From NCBI GenBank assembly GCA_036269075.1, contig DATASX010000112.1, positions 1 to 45,839 on the forward strand: DNA of 45,839 bases. Direction: 5' to 3'. The notes under the pieces are model-generated. The model was not told the origin of the DNA. It did not search any database and saw nothing but the letters and a program-made list of their open reading frames with translations. The position numbers and the translations under genes were made by a program. This document shows positions 1 through 7,428 of this stretch, in pieces; position 1 is the first letter of the stretch; each line of letters begins with the position of its first letter. The stretch is from Sporichthyaceae bacterium (GTDB lineage Bacteria > Actinomycetota > Actinomycetes > Sporichthyales > Sporichthyaceae).

Positions 1-152
1 ATGGGTGGTGCCACGTTCCTTGCGTATCTGAAAGACCAATCGAACAGCGCGTTCACGCAACTCGGGTGGATATTTCTTCGGAGGCGCCACGATGCAATTC
101 TCCCATAGCATCAGAGCCTCCATCAAAGCCGGGGCGATTCAGACCTCCCAAA

Positions 153-428
153 ATGAACCTGCGTCGAGTTGCAGTAGTGCTGGCCACCTTCGGTGCGGTG
201 GCGGCGGCAGGCATGTCGAGCGCGTCGGCGGCGACCGTCGAGAGCGCGTCATCCACGATGAACCACCACGACTGGTGCTTCGCCCAGCACTGGCAGGCCG
301 GCGACTCGCACTGGCGGCAGTGCGACGACGTCTCCGGTTGGTGGAACCACGACCGCCACGACAACAGCCGCTTCGACAACAACCACCACGACAACAACTG
401 GCAGTCCGGCCCGGACCGCCGCCGCTGA
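153..428 (+). CDS. Small secreted His/Asn/Asp-rich protein
   Basis: The product is 91 residues. It has a clear Sec signal: an N-terminal NLRR, a hydrophobic stretch to about residue 24, then an Ala/Ser-rich cleavage region near SASA. The mature part is short and very polar, with many His, Asp, Asn and Trp and two Cys that could form a disulfide. I chose the ATG at 153 because it puts the signal peptide at the N-terminus; an in-frame GTG at 66 would add 29 non-signal residues. The best Shine-Dalgarno nearby, GGAGG at 80-84, precedes an out-of-frame ATG at 92, so translation initiation here is unclear. The polar His/Asp content could bind metal, but that is inference. I recognise no family. Confidence 0.55.
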   Translation: MNLRRVAVVLATFGAVAAAGMSSASAATVESASSTMNHHDWCFAQHWQAGDSHWRQCDDVSGWWNHDRHDNSRFDNNHHDNNWQSGPDRRR

Positions 429-493
429 GCGGATACCGGGGGAATAGGGGTGGACCGCCCGCCCGGCCCACCCCTTCCCGGTGTCCGGGGTGC

Positions 494-1120
494 CTACGCC
501 GGTCCGACGTGCGTGTGCAGCCAGGTGGTCAGCGGCGCCAGGGTCCGCCACAGCTTCGTGATCTCGGCGCGGGTCCGCGGGGAGGCCAGCCAGTCCGGGA
601 AGCCGAGTTCCTTCGACGCCACCAACGTCTTGTGCCGCAGCAGATCGACCCGCGGGTGGTCCTTCTCGAAACCGGGGGGCACCCGGGTGAGCTGCTGCCC
701 GCCGATCGTGAAGCCCTTGCCGCGAGCGGTCCGCAACGCCTTCTCCAACTGCGGGCCGACGATGTCGTCGGCCACGCCGCGGCGCATCCGGGTCACCTGC
801 TCGGTGCTGGTGCGCCAGTAGCCGGCCGCGACGAACAGGCCCGCCGCCGAGATCTGCACGTAGACCGAGGACGACTCGAACCAGGCGCCCTGGTGGGTCT
901 TGTACGGCGTCTTGTCCTTGGCGAACCGGACGTCGCGATAGGGCCGGAACAACTTGCCCTCGCCGAACTCCGGAGCCAACTCGGCGACCAGCGCCTCCAT
1001 CGGGGCGCGGACCGACTCCTCGTAGACGGTCTTGTGCGCCGTCCAGAACGATTTGGAGTTGTCGGCCTCGAGGTCGTCGTAGAAGTCCAGGGCCGCCGTG
1101 GGGAGTCCGGTGAACTTCAC
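494..1120 (-). CDS. DUF2461 family protein
   Basis: The 208-residue product matches the DUF2461 (TIGR02453) family in length and landmarks: the opening FYDDLEADNSKSFW, the central RPYRDVRFAKDKTPYKTH and the later GVADDIVGP. The family is widespread and of unknown biochemical function; the protein should be cytoplasmic. I chose the GTG at 1120 because the family begins just before the F-T-G-L-P segment. It lies 10 bases after the stop of the antiporter gene on the same strand, so it is probably the last gene of a three-gene operon starting at 2854. No terminator is obvious between its stop and the convergent small secreted gene. Confidence 0.85.
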   Translation of the reverse strand: MKFTGLPTAALDFYDDLEADNSKSFWTAHKTVYEESVRAPMEALVAELAPEFGEGKLFRPYRDVRFAKDKTPYKTHQGAWFESSSVYVQISAAGLFVAAGYWRTSTEQVTRMRRGVADDIVGPQLEKALRTARGKGFTIGGQQLTRVPPGFEKDHPRVDLLRHKTLVASKELGFPDWLASPRTRAEITKLWRTLAPLTTWLHTHVGPA

Positions 1121-1130
1121 GCCGGGCAGC

Positions 1131-2315
1131 CTATGCGGCAGGAGCCGCGGGAGCGGTGGGCGCCGGCTCCGGTGCCGGTGCCGGTGCGGCAGGCGACCGG
1201 CGGGCCAGCAGCGCCCCGCAGGCCGAGGCAACGGCGATCGTGACCAGCGCCCCCAGGATCAACGCCGCTGGCTCGCCGGGGTTGAGCTTGTGCAGCTGGG
1301 TGCCGAGAGTGGCCGCCGCGACGGGTACGCCGAGTTGCGCCGAGGCCAGCGCCGCGGCGGCGACCGGCTGGTGGGTCAACGCCGGGACCAGGTGGGTGCC
1401 GACGGCCCCGAACCCGAGCACGGCGCCGAGCAGGATGAACGACGGGTGGTGCCCGAGCTCGCGCAGGTCCAACGAGGCCCCGAGCCAGACGAAGAACACC
1501 GGCCCGAGGAAGCCCTCGGTCAGGCCGAACATCTGCTTGGCCAGCCGTCGGGGCTCGCCCACCGCGGTCACCGCGATTCCCAGCCCGAACCCGGCCAGCA
1601 TGATCGAGACGTGGGTCTGTGTGGCGATCGCGGCCAGTCCGAACAGCGCCAGCAGGCTGACCCGCAGCTCCAGGGCGAAGTGGCGCTGCTTCGAGACGTC
1701 GTGGGCCGCCGAGCGCCAACCCCGCTTCTCCGCCTCGCGCAGCAGCAACCAGCAGACCGCAGCCGCCGCCAGCACGGCCAGGGCGCCGACTGCCGAGCGT
1801 CCGGCGCGTGGTGGGTCGATCGCCAGCGGGAGCAGCACGATGCAGGCCGCGTCCGCGATCGCCACCTGCGGCAGCAGGTTCACCACGACCGGACCGGTGA
1901 CCCCGGCGCCTTCCAGGATCGGCAGGATCAGCGCGGCCGAGGACGACGTCATCAGCACGGCGTACAACGCGGCATGGCCGGTGTCGAAGGCCTTCGAGAC
2001 CCCGATGCCGGCCGCGACCGCGACGGCGCCGACGAGCACCGCACGGCCGGCCCCGGACCTCAGCGCCGGGCGCAGCGAGGGGTCGCGGACCGGGACGTGA
2101 GTGCCGGCCACGAACATGACCAGCCCGAAGCCGATGTCGGCCAGGAACGTGAATGTCGAGTCGCCGGCGTTGAGCCGGTGCACGCCGGTCGGCCCGAGCA
2201 CCACCCCGGCGACCAGCTCACCGATCACCACCGGGACGTGCAGGCGCTCCGGCAGGGCGAGCAGCGGTCCGACGAGCGCGACCGCGGTGATCAGCGCCAG
2301 GGTGTTGAACGTCAA
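1131..2315 (-). CDS. Kef-type (CPA2) cation/proton antiporter
   Basis: The 394-residue protein is almost entirely hydrophobic, with about 12 membrane segments. The N-terminal segment PVVIGELVAGVVLGPTG is typical of the KefB/NhaP-like monovalent cation:proton antiporter-2 family. The Ala/Pro-rich tail replaces any cytosolic TrkA-N or USP domain, so it is a minimal transport module. It should exchange K+ or Na+ for protons at the plasma membrane. The start is TTG at 2315, because the frame is blocked by a stop upstream. That TTG overlaps the TGA of the preceding gene (TTGA), which points to translational coupling. Substrate ion and regulation cannot be read from the sequence. Confidence 0.85.
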   Translation of the reverse strand: MTFNTLALITAVALVGPLLALPERLHVPVVIGELVAGVVLGPTGVHRLNAGDSTFTFLADIGFGLVMFVAGTHVPVRDPSLRPALRSGAGRAVLVGAVAVAAGIGVSKAFDTGHAALYAVLMTSSSAALILPILEGAGVTGPVVVNLLPQVAIADAACIVLLPLAIDPPRAGRSAVGALAVLAAAAVCWLLLREAEKRGWRSAAHDVSKQRHFALELRVSLLALFGLAAIATQTHVSIMLAGFGLGIAVTAVGEPRRLAKQMFGLTEGFLGPVFFVWLGASLDLRELGHHPSFILLGAVLGFGAVGTHLVPALTHQPVAAAALASAQLGVPVAAATLGTQLHKLNPGEPAALILGALVTIAVASACGALLARRSPAAPAPAPEPAPTAPAAPAA

Positions 2316-2854
2316 CCCGGCACGACCTGCTCAGCGCGTGGTGCCGGGGGCGCCGGCGGCGCTGCAGGGGCCCGATTCGCTGACGGTGCTGCCGTTGCGC
2401 GCTTGGCGGGCGGTCCCGTCCGGGCGCGCTTCGCCGTTTTCGCCGCGGCTGGGGCAGGCGGCGCCGTCGCGGGCCGGTCCGCGATCCGGCACGGGATGTC
2501 GGTGTTCTCGTCCAGATGGAAGCTGGCGCAGACCCGGTGGTAGCCGTCGGCGACGAGCAGCGGGGCCGGGATCCGGGCGTCGCCGCGCACCAGCAGGATC
2601 GGCGACAGCGGCAGGCCTTTGGCGACCTTCGCCAGGTCGGTGGCCACGTGCGGGTTGCTGCGCGGCAGCAGCCTCAGCCCCGCGGCGCGCAGGATGTCCT
2701 TGGCCTTGCGGTACTCGTCCGGTGCTGTGCGCAGGCCACCGATCGACGCGGCAACAAGGTCTGCCGGCAGTACCAGCGACAAATAATTGGCGGCCGCCGG
2801 GTAGTCGTGGTCCTCGGGGACGTCCAGCCACTTGAGCTTTCGAGGCTTCGCCAT
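2312..2854 (-). CDS. ParB-like small protein with Ala/Pro-rich tail
   Basis: The 180-residue protein starts at ATG 2854 behind a good GGGAGG site. Residues 1-125 form a compact domain. The stretch LLVADGYHRVCASFHLDE resembles the G-x-H-R turn of ParB/sulfiredoxin-fold proteins, followed by IPCRI as in ParB N-terminal domains. The last 50 residues are a low-complexity Ala/Pro/Lys/Arg tail that could bind nucleic acid. No helix-turn-helix is visible, so it is not a canonical partition protein. It is the first gene of the operon with the antiporter and DUF2461 gene; the TGA overlaps the antiporter start. The ParB-fold assignment is inference from a short motif. Confidence 0.6.
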   Translation of the reverse strand: MAKPRKLKWLDVPEDHDYPAAANYLSLVLPADLVAASIGGLRTAPDEYRKAKDILRAAGLRLLPRSNPHVATDLAKVAKGLPLSPILLVRGDARIPAPLLVADGYHRVCASFHLDENTDIPCRIADRPATAPPAPAAAKTAKRARTGPPAKRATAAPSANRAPAAPPAPPAPRAEQVVPG

Positions 2855-2974
2855 CAGCCGACCTCCCGCAGACGAGTGCGCAGGTCGCGACCTTGGCACA
2901 TGTGAGGAGGCGTCAGCAACCGGCGCCTCGCGGCGAGGCGCCCGGGTCCGAGGTCCGCGAGTCCGACAGAATCT

Positions 2975-3805
2975 GTGAGTGTGAAGATCTTCGACCTCGC
3001 CCTGGTGTTGGGCCTCACGACCGCGCTGGCCGCCTGCGGTGGCAGCAAGTCCTCCGACTCCGCCGCAAGCGGCAACTCGGCGTCGACCGGTCCGGGCGCA
3101 TCGTCCGCGCCGACGGCTCCGGTGGGCCCGAGCGCCGCACCGGGCACGGCGAACTGCGTCTACCCGGCCGACGGCTCGAACAGCAGCGACAAGAAAGTCG
3201 AACTGCCGCCCGGAGTGGCCGAAACGACCAAGACCTACACGGCGACGGTGGTGACCAACCACGGCACGATCGTCATCGCCCTGGACGCCAAGGCCGCGCC
3301 CTGCACGGTGAACTCGTTCGTGAGCCTGGCCAAGCAACACTTCTTCGACAACAGCCCGTGCCACCGCCTGCTGGACGTCTCCCAGGGCGGCGTCACCGAC
3401 GCGGTGTTGCAGTGCGGCGACCCGACCGGCACGGGCCAGAACGGGCCCGGCTACAGCTTCGCCGACGAGAACCTCGCCGGGGCGACCTACCCGAAGGGCG
3501 AGGTCGCGATGGCGAATGCCGGGCCGAACACCAACGGCAGCCAGTTCTTCATGATCTTCAAGGATTCGCAGTTCCAGCCGGACTACACCCCGTTCGGGCA
3601 CATCACCTCCGGACTGGACGTGATCACCCAGATCGCCGCGGCCGGTACCACCACAGCCGGGGGCGACGGACCGCCGAAGACCAAGACCACCATCGAGAAG
3701 GTGACCATCACCAGCAAGGGTGGCTCGACCAGCTCACCGACGCCCACCAAGACCTCGAAGGCGACAAAGTCCTCCAGCCCGTCCGCATCGGCGACGGCCC
3801 AGTGA
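2975..3805 (+). CDS. Cyclophilin-type peptidyl-prolyl isomerase, lipoprotein
   Basis: The 276-residue protein has a lipobox LAAC at residues 18-21 (from the GTG at 2975; GTG 2981 is an alternative start) and a Ser/Gly/Ala linker. A cyclophilin domain spans about residues 85-245. Cyclophilin landmarks are visible: PCTVNSFVSLAKQHFFD, PCHRLL, GEVAMANAGPNTNGSQFF and PFGHITSGLDVI. The domain catalyses cis-trans isomerisation of X-Pro bonds and should act on exported proteins at the outer face of the membrane. The Ser/Thr/Lys-rich tail is low complexity. The stop overlaps a possible GTG start of the FKBP lipoprotein gene, so the two PPIases form one operon. Confidence 0.9.
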   Translation: MSVKIFDLALVLGLTTALAACGGSKSSDSAASGNSASTGPGASSAPTAPVGPSAAPGTANCVYPADGSNSSDKKVELPPGVAETTKTYTATVVTNHGTIVIALDAKAAPCTVNSFVSLAKQHFFDNSPCHRLLDVSQGGVTDAVLQCGDPTGTGQNGPGYSFADENLAGATYPKGEVAMANAGPNTNGSQFFMIFKDSQFQPDYTPFGHITSGLDVITQIAAAGTTTAGGDGPPKTKTTIEKVTITSKGGSTSSPTPTKTSKATKSSSPSASATAQ

Positions 3806-3816
3806 AGGCGGCACGC

Positions 3817-4452
3817 ATGATCCGAACCGGGACGCTGGGCCTGTGCGCAACGGTTGTCACAGCCTCGATGGCCCTGGCCGGCTGCGGGAGCAGCGGCAGC
3901 GACAACACGCAGTCCGCTGCGCCGCCCGCGTCGAGCGGCAACACCAGTGCGGCTGCGACGCCGACCCCGAAGCCTTGCTCGACAGCCGTTCCTGCGCCGG
4001 GCCCCCTGCCGACGGCCTCGGCGAAGCCGAAAGGTTCCGGTGCGGCTTCGGGAATGCCTGCGGTGACGGCCAACGCGACTGCGATGGACAAGGAACCGAC
4101 CCTGGCCAAGGGCACCGGGTCGCCGCCGAAGAACCTCCTGATCCGCGACCTGGTTGTCGGTAAGTGCCGCGCCGCAGGCCCGTCGGACACCGTGAGCATC
4201 CAGTACGTCGGGGCGCTCTACAGCGACGGCAGCGTCTTCGACGCCACGTGGGAGAAGGGAGCGATTCCGTTCACCGGCGAGCTGAGCGGGTTCGTGCCCG
4301 GCTTCTCCGGTGGTCTCGTGGGGATGCAGATAGGCGGTCGTCGCGAGATCGTCATTCCCGGGTTCCTCGGCTACGGCGAGATGTCCCCGACCCCGAAGAT
4401 CCCGCCGAACGCCACGCTGGTGTTCGTCGTCGACATGGTCGGCATCCAATAG
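3817..4452 (+). CDS. FKBP-type peptidyl-prolyl isomerase, lipoprotein
   Basis: The 211-residue protein has a lipobox LAGC at residues 20-23, a long Ala/Pro/Ser linker with a CSTAVP segment, and a C-terminal FKBP domain at about 120-211. FKBP landmarks include VSIQYVGALYSDGSVFDATW, GMQIGGRREIVIP, LGYGE and IPPNATLVFVVDMV. It should isomerise prolyl bonds in exported proteins at the membrane surface, like its neighbour. ATG 3817 gives an ordinary signal peptide. An in-frame GTG at 3802 would overlap the cyclophilin stop as GTGA and add five residues. Either start leaves the genes coupled. Actinobacterial FKBP lipoproteins often carry two FKBP domains; this one has a single copy. Confidence 0.9.
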   Translation: MIRTGTLGLCATVVTASMALAGCGSSGSDNTQSAAPPASSGNTSAAATPTPKPCSTAVPAPGPLPTASAKPKGSGAASGMPAVTANATAMDKEPTLAKGTGSPPKNLLIRDLVVGKCRAAGPSDTVSIQYVGALYSDGSVFDATWEKGAIPFTGELSGFVPGFSGGLVGMQIGGRREIVIPGFLGYGEMSPTPKIPPNATLVFVVDMVGIQ

Positions 4453-4480
4453 GCGGCTATCGGGCGACTTTTCCCTCCGT

Positions 4481-4512
4481 GCTGACTTTCGCCGCACAAG
4501 GCGAAAGTTAGC
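4481..4512. terminator. Rho-independent-like hairpin after the PPIase pair
   Basis: The arms GCTGACTTTCGCC and GGCGAAAGTTAGC pair over 13 bases with one G-U, around a 6-base loop GCACAA. The hairpin lies 28 bases after the FKBP stop and before the next gene. There is no T-run, as is usual in GC-rich actinobacteria. Confidence 0.65.
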
Positions 4513-4592
4513 GCTCGGAATTCTCCAAGCGGACGGCAATGAAACCGGCGCATTCTCGATCTCGAGGAACGTCGATCCCGTTGGAGTCCGAG

Positions 4593-5057
4593 ATGTCCGC
4601 CACCATCGCCTCGCACCGCGCCCGCCCGCGTTCGGCCGCCTCGTCCCCGGTTCGCGACCGCTTGCTGCGCCTGTTCGGCGCGTTGCCGGCGTTCGGCGTC
4701 TACTGGATCCACGTCAAGGACCAGGGCGGATTCCCGGGCAACAACGACGGCTACATGCAGGTCGGCTACTACGCGTTGGAGGTCGCGGCGATCCTCGTCG
4801 CGATCGCGCTGATGGCGGCCCAGGGCCGGATCCTGCGCAACACGTGGTGGCTCGCGCTGGGCGTGGCCGCCGGCCCGATGATCGGCTATGTGCTGACCCG
4901 GAGCACCGGCCTGCCCGGCCACACCGACGACAAGGGCAACTGGACCCAGCCGCTGGGACTGCTCAGTCTGGCCGTCGAGGGCGTGCTGCTGGTCCTCGCG
5001 GTGCGCATGGTCCGCAGCGGCGACCGGGTGAGCGGGCCCATCCCCACCGAGGCGTAG
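4593..5057 (+). CDS. Four-helix integral membrane protein of unknown function
   Basis: The 154-residue protein has an Arg/Ser/Ala-rich N-terminus and about four membrane segments, for example YYALEVAAILVAIALM, WWLALGVAAGPMIGYV and LGLLSLAVEGVLLVLAV. Between helices three and four is a polar loop with HTDDKGNW. I chose ATG 4593, six bases after GGAG at 4583-4586; an in-frame ATG at 4539 has no comparable site. The arrangement resembles small uncharacterised actinobacterial membrane proteins, and I recognise no named family. It stands alone, separated from the upstream PPIase genes by a hairpin. Confidence 0.75.
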   Translation: MSATIASHRARPRSAASSPVRDRLLRLFGALPAFGVYWIHVKDQGGFPGNNDGYMQVGYYALEVAAILVAIALMAAQGRILRNTWWLALGVAAGPMIGYVLTRSTGLPGHTDDKGNWTQPLGLLSLAVEGVLLVLAVRMVRSGDRVSGPIPTEA

Positions 5058-5127
5058 TCCGCCCGTTCGGAGCACCTGATAGGTCTATCCCGACCTGCTT
5101 CATTGACAGGACGGGAAGGACTGGCCG

Positions 5128-6078
5128 ATGCGTATGCATCCGAACCGGTGCCGGGCTGCGGCTCTCGCGGCGATCAGCGTCGCAAGCATGACGGTCGCAC
5201 TGCTGCCGGGCGGCGAAGCCGAGGCGTCGAGCAGCCAACAGGTGACGATCAGCGGCAACGGAAGCTCCGTCAAGGTTTCGGGGGTGAAGAACCTCAAGGC
5301 CGGCTGGGTCAAGGTGAAGATCTCCTCGACCGACGACATGTGGTTCACCGCCGCCCGGCCCGGGATGGGCGCCAAGGCGGCCCAGGCCAGCGAGGGCATT
5401 CGCCCGCACAAGTCCGTGCTGGCACACCCGTCCCCCGTAGCCCGTCCGGCCGACACGAATGGCTCGACCGGGTCGGCGGGCACCACGTCCACCGGCGTTG
5501 CGAGTTCGGCGTCCCAGGCGGCTCAGGAAATCACCACGGCCGAGGGCGAGATGGTGGCCTTCGGCGGCGGGTCGGCGGTCAGCAAAGGAAAAGCGGCCAC
5601 GTTCACGCTCAAGCTGCCGGTCGGCAAGGTGGCGATCCTGGACCTGGACACCAACACGGTTGCCAGCACGCTGGTGATCGGCAAGGGCAGCGGAGCGTCG
5701 CAGCCGCACGCGGACGCCCGGGTCACCGAGGCCAACGACCATGTGTTGCACGCGCCGAGCGCCCTGCCCCGCAGCGGCACGGTGGAGTTCAGCAACACCG
5801 GATCCAAGGCCTGGCACGAGCTCGGCTTCCTGCAACTCGTGAAGGGCGCGACGAAGTCGGACGTGGTCAACTTCTTTGCCGGCAAATCGACCAAAGTCCC
5901 GTTCGCCGTCTCGTCCACGTTCGGGGTCGGGACCGAGCCGCTGTCGCCGCAGCACTCCGAGTACGTCCAGTACTCGGTGCCGAAAGGCAGGTACGCCCTG
6001 CTCGACCTGTGGGTCGACGACAAGACCGGCCAGCCGTACGTCGCCGAGAACTCGGTGAAGATCCTCACGGTCAAGTGA
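5128..6078 (+). CDS. Secreted beta-rich protein, tandem paralog 1
   Basis: The 316-residue protein has a Sec signal ending near GGEAEA-S. The mature part is rich in Val, Ser, Gly and Lys with alternating hydrophobic residues, as in beta-sandwich proteins. It shares order and motifs with the next gene: an opening V-x-V-S-G followed by K-A-G-W, a central G-x-V-A-x-LDLD, E-x-N-D-H-V-L-x-A-P-S-x-L-P-x-x-G-T-V-E, a VVNFF segment, and a C-terminal PKGRYALLDLWVDDKTGQPY. The last block suggests a cupredoxin- or immunoglobulin-like strand pair, but I cannot name a family. Start ATG 5128 has no strong Shine-Dalgarno. The function is probably extracellular or cell-wall associated. Confidence 0.8.
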   Translation: MRMHPNRCRAAALAAISVASMTVALLPGGEAEASSSQQVTISGNGSSVKVSGVKNLKAGWVKVKISSTDDMWFTAARPGMGAKAAQASEGIRPHKSVLAHPSPVARPADTNGSTGSAGTTSTGVASSASQAAQEITTAEGEMVAFGGGSAVSKGKAATFTLKLPVGKVAILDLDTNTVASTLVIGKGSGASQPHADARVTEANDHVLHAPSALPRSGTVEFSNTGSKAWHELGFLQLVKGATKSDVVNFFAGKSTKVPFAVSSTFGVGTEPLSPQHSEYVQYSVPKGRYALLDLWVDDKTGQPYVAENSVKILTVK

Positions 6079-6172
6079 TCCACGCGGCGGCCCGCCGGCT
6101 TGCGCTGCCGGGGCGCCGCGGTTCCGCCGAATAGAATCGCCGGATCCCGGTCGGCGGGCGGACGGAGACCTG

Positions 6173-7096
6173 ATGCGTGAGGTTACGACCGCGGCGGGGC
6201 TGCGCACCACCGCGGTGATTCTCGCGGGCGGCGTCGGCCTGATCTTCGCGACGATCCCGGGGCCCAAGGCACCGCCGCACGTCGACGTCTCGATGTCGGC
6301 GACCGGGGTGCGGGTCTCCGGGGGACCGGACGTCGCGGCCGGCTGGATGAAGTTTCGGATCAAGTCGCAGTCCGGTGTCCACCACCTGTGGCTGATCAGC
6401 CCGACCGAGGGGCCGCGGGCCGACATCGCGACCCCGACCAACGGCATCCGCTCGTTGTGGTCGGTGAACCCCGCCAACCCGTCCTCCGGCGCCGCCGCGA
6501 CCCCGGGGCACCCGCGGGCGGACCCGACGACCGTGGCGTCCTACCAGCACGCGGCGCAGGACAACCTGGTCTCCCTCGGTGGTGCCCGGGTTGACGCCAA
6601 GCACCCGACGACGATCACCGTCGACCTGCCCGCGGGCGACGTCTGGCTCGAGGACCTCGAGGCCCCGGCCGCGCCGCCGACGGTGCTGCACGTGCACTGG
6701 GGCAAGTACCTGCCGCTGCCGGCCCGGCCCTCTGGCCGGATCACCGAGGGCGACGACAACTACCTGTTCGCCCCGTCGGTGCTGCCCCACAACGGGACCG
6801 TCGAGCTGGAGAACGCCGACGACGTGGAGACCGGCTACCACTTTCTTCTCCTGCGGGCGATCCTGCCGTCCGCGAGCCGCGAGGAGGTAGTCCGGTTCTT
6901 CTCCGACGGCGGCGGCCCGAACCCGTTCGCCCCGGGCGGGGCGGCGATGGCCGCGCCGTTGTCGGCCGGCCAGTCGCAGTTCCTCGGCTACTCGCTGCCC
7001 GCCGGGCAGTACGCCGTCATCGACGCGTGGATGGATCCGACCACCGGGCGGATCCTGGCCGGCGAGGGCGCGGTCACCACCTTGCGGCTGAAGTGA
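6173..7096 (+). CDS. Secreted beta-rich protein, tandem paralog 2
   Basis: The 307-residue product begins with a hydrophobic segment at residues 13-28 that may act as an uncleaved anchor or signal. The mature region parallels its upstream neighbour: VRVSGGPDVAAGWMKF, PAGDVWLEDLEAP, E-G-D-D-N-Y-L-F-A-P-S-V-L-P-H-N-G-T-V-E, EEVVRFFSDG and PAGQYAVIDAWMDPTTGR. The two genes are tandem duplicates that have diverged widely and lost most of each other's linker. ATG 6173 follows GGACGGAGACC, giving a fair ribosome-binding site. It has no Cys pair or recognisable catalytic motif. Confidence 0.8.
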   Translation: MREVTTAAGLRTTAVILAGGVGLIFATIPGPKAPPHVDVSMSATGVRVSGGPDVAAGWMKFRIKSQSGVHHLWLISPTEGPRADIATPTNGIRSLWSVNPANPSSGAAATPGHPRADPTTVASYQHAAQDNLVSLGGARVDAKHPTTITVDLPAGDVWLEDLEAPAAPPTVLHVHWGKYLPLPARPSGRITEGDDNYLFAPSVLPHNGTVELENADDVETGYHFLLLRAILPSASREEVVRFFSDGGGPNPFAPGGAAMAAPLSAGQSQFLGYSLPAGQYAVIDAWMDPTTGRILAGEGAVTTLRLK

Positions 7097-7223
7097 GCGA
7101 GCTTGCGAGCGAACCGGTGTCACAGTAGCCGTCGGCCGGACCTGGGCCCACGTTCACTTCGCCGACGCCGGGCGTGCACGCGGGCCGGCTAAGTTCGCAA
7201 CCGTCAACGCGACGGAGGCGGCT

Positions 7224-7427
7224 ATGCGGATCGCGAACGCGCTGGTGACCTACCCTGGCATGTGCCCCTCGTGCGGGACCGAGGTGGACGACTACGAGGA
7301 CTCGGTGACCGGCGTCGACCACGTCTGCCCGGTGTGCCTGATCGACCTGTACGTACCCGACCGGCGGCCGGTCACCGGCCGTGCCCGGGCCCGCCTGCTG
7401 CGGACCCGGGTCGGCATCGGCCACTGA
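7224..7427 (+). CDS. Mini zinc-ribbon protein
   Basis: The product is 67 residues with two CxxC knuckles, C14-P-S-C17 and C35-P-V-C38, separated by an acidic loop. This is the pattern of a rubredoxin-like or treble-clef zinc ribbon. The C-terminus is basic (RRPVTGRARARLLRTR) and may contact nucleic acid or a partner. The ATG at 7224 follows GGAGGCGGCT at 7213-7222. Its stop is one base from the end of the convergent deacetylase gene, leaving no room for a terminator between them. Function unknown; metal binding is inferred from the four Cys. Confidence 0.75.
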   Translation: MRIANALVTYPGMCPSCGTEVDDYEDSVTGVDHVCPVCLIDLYVPDRRPVTGRARARLLRTRVGIGH

Positions 7428-7428
7428 G

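Noticed and set aside
92-1243. Plus-strand open frame starting at a well-spaced ATG with GGAGG
   Set aside because: It runs antisense through the DUF2461 gene and has Arg/Gly-rich shadow composition. I keep only the note that the GGAGG site is out of frame with the secreted peptide.
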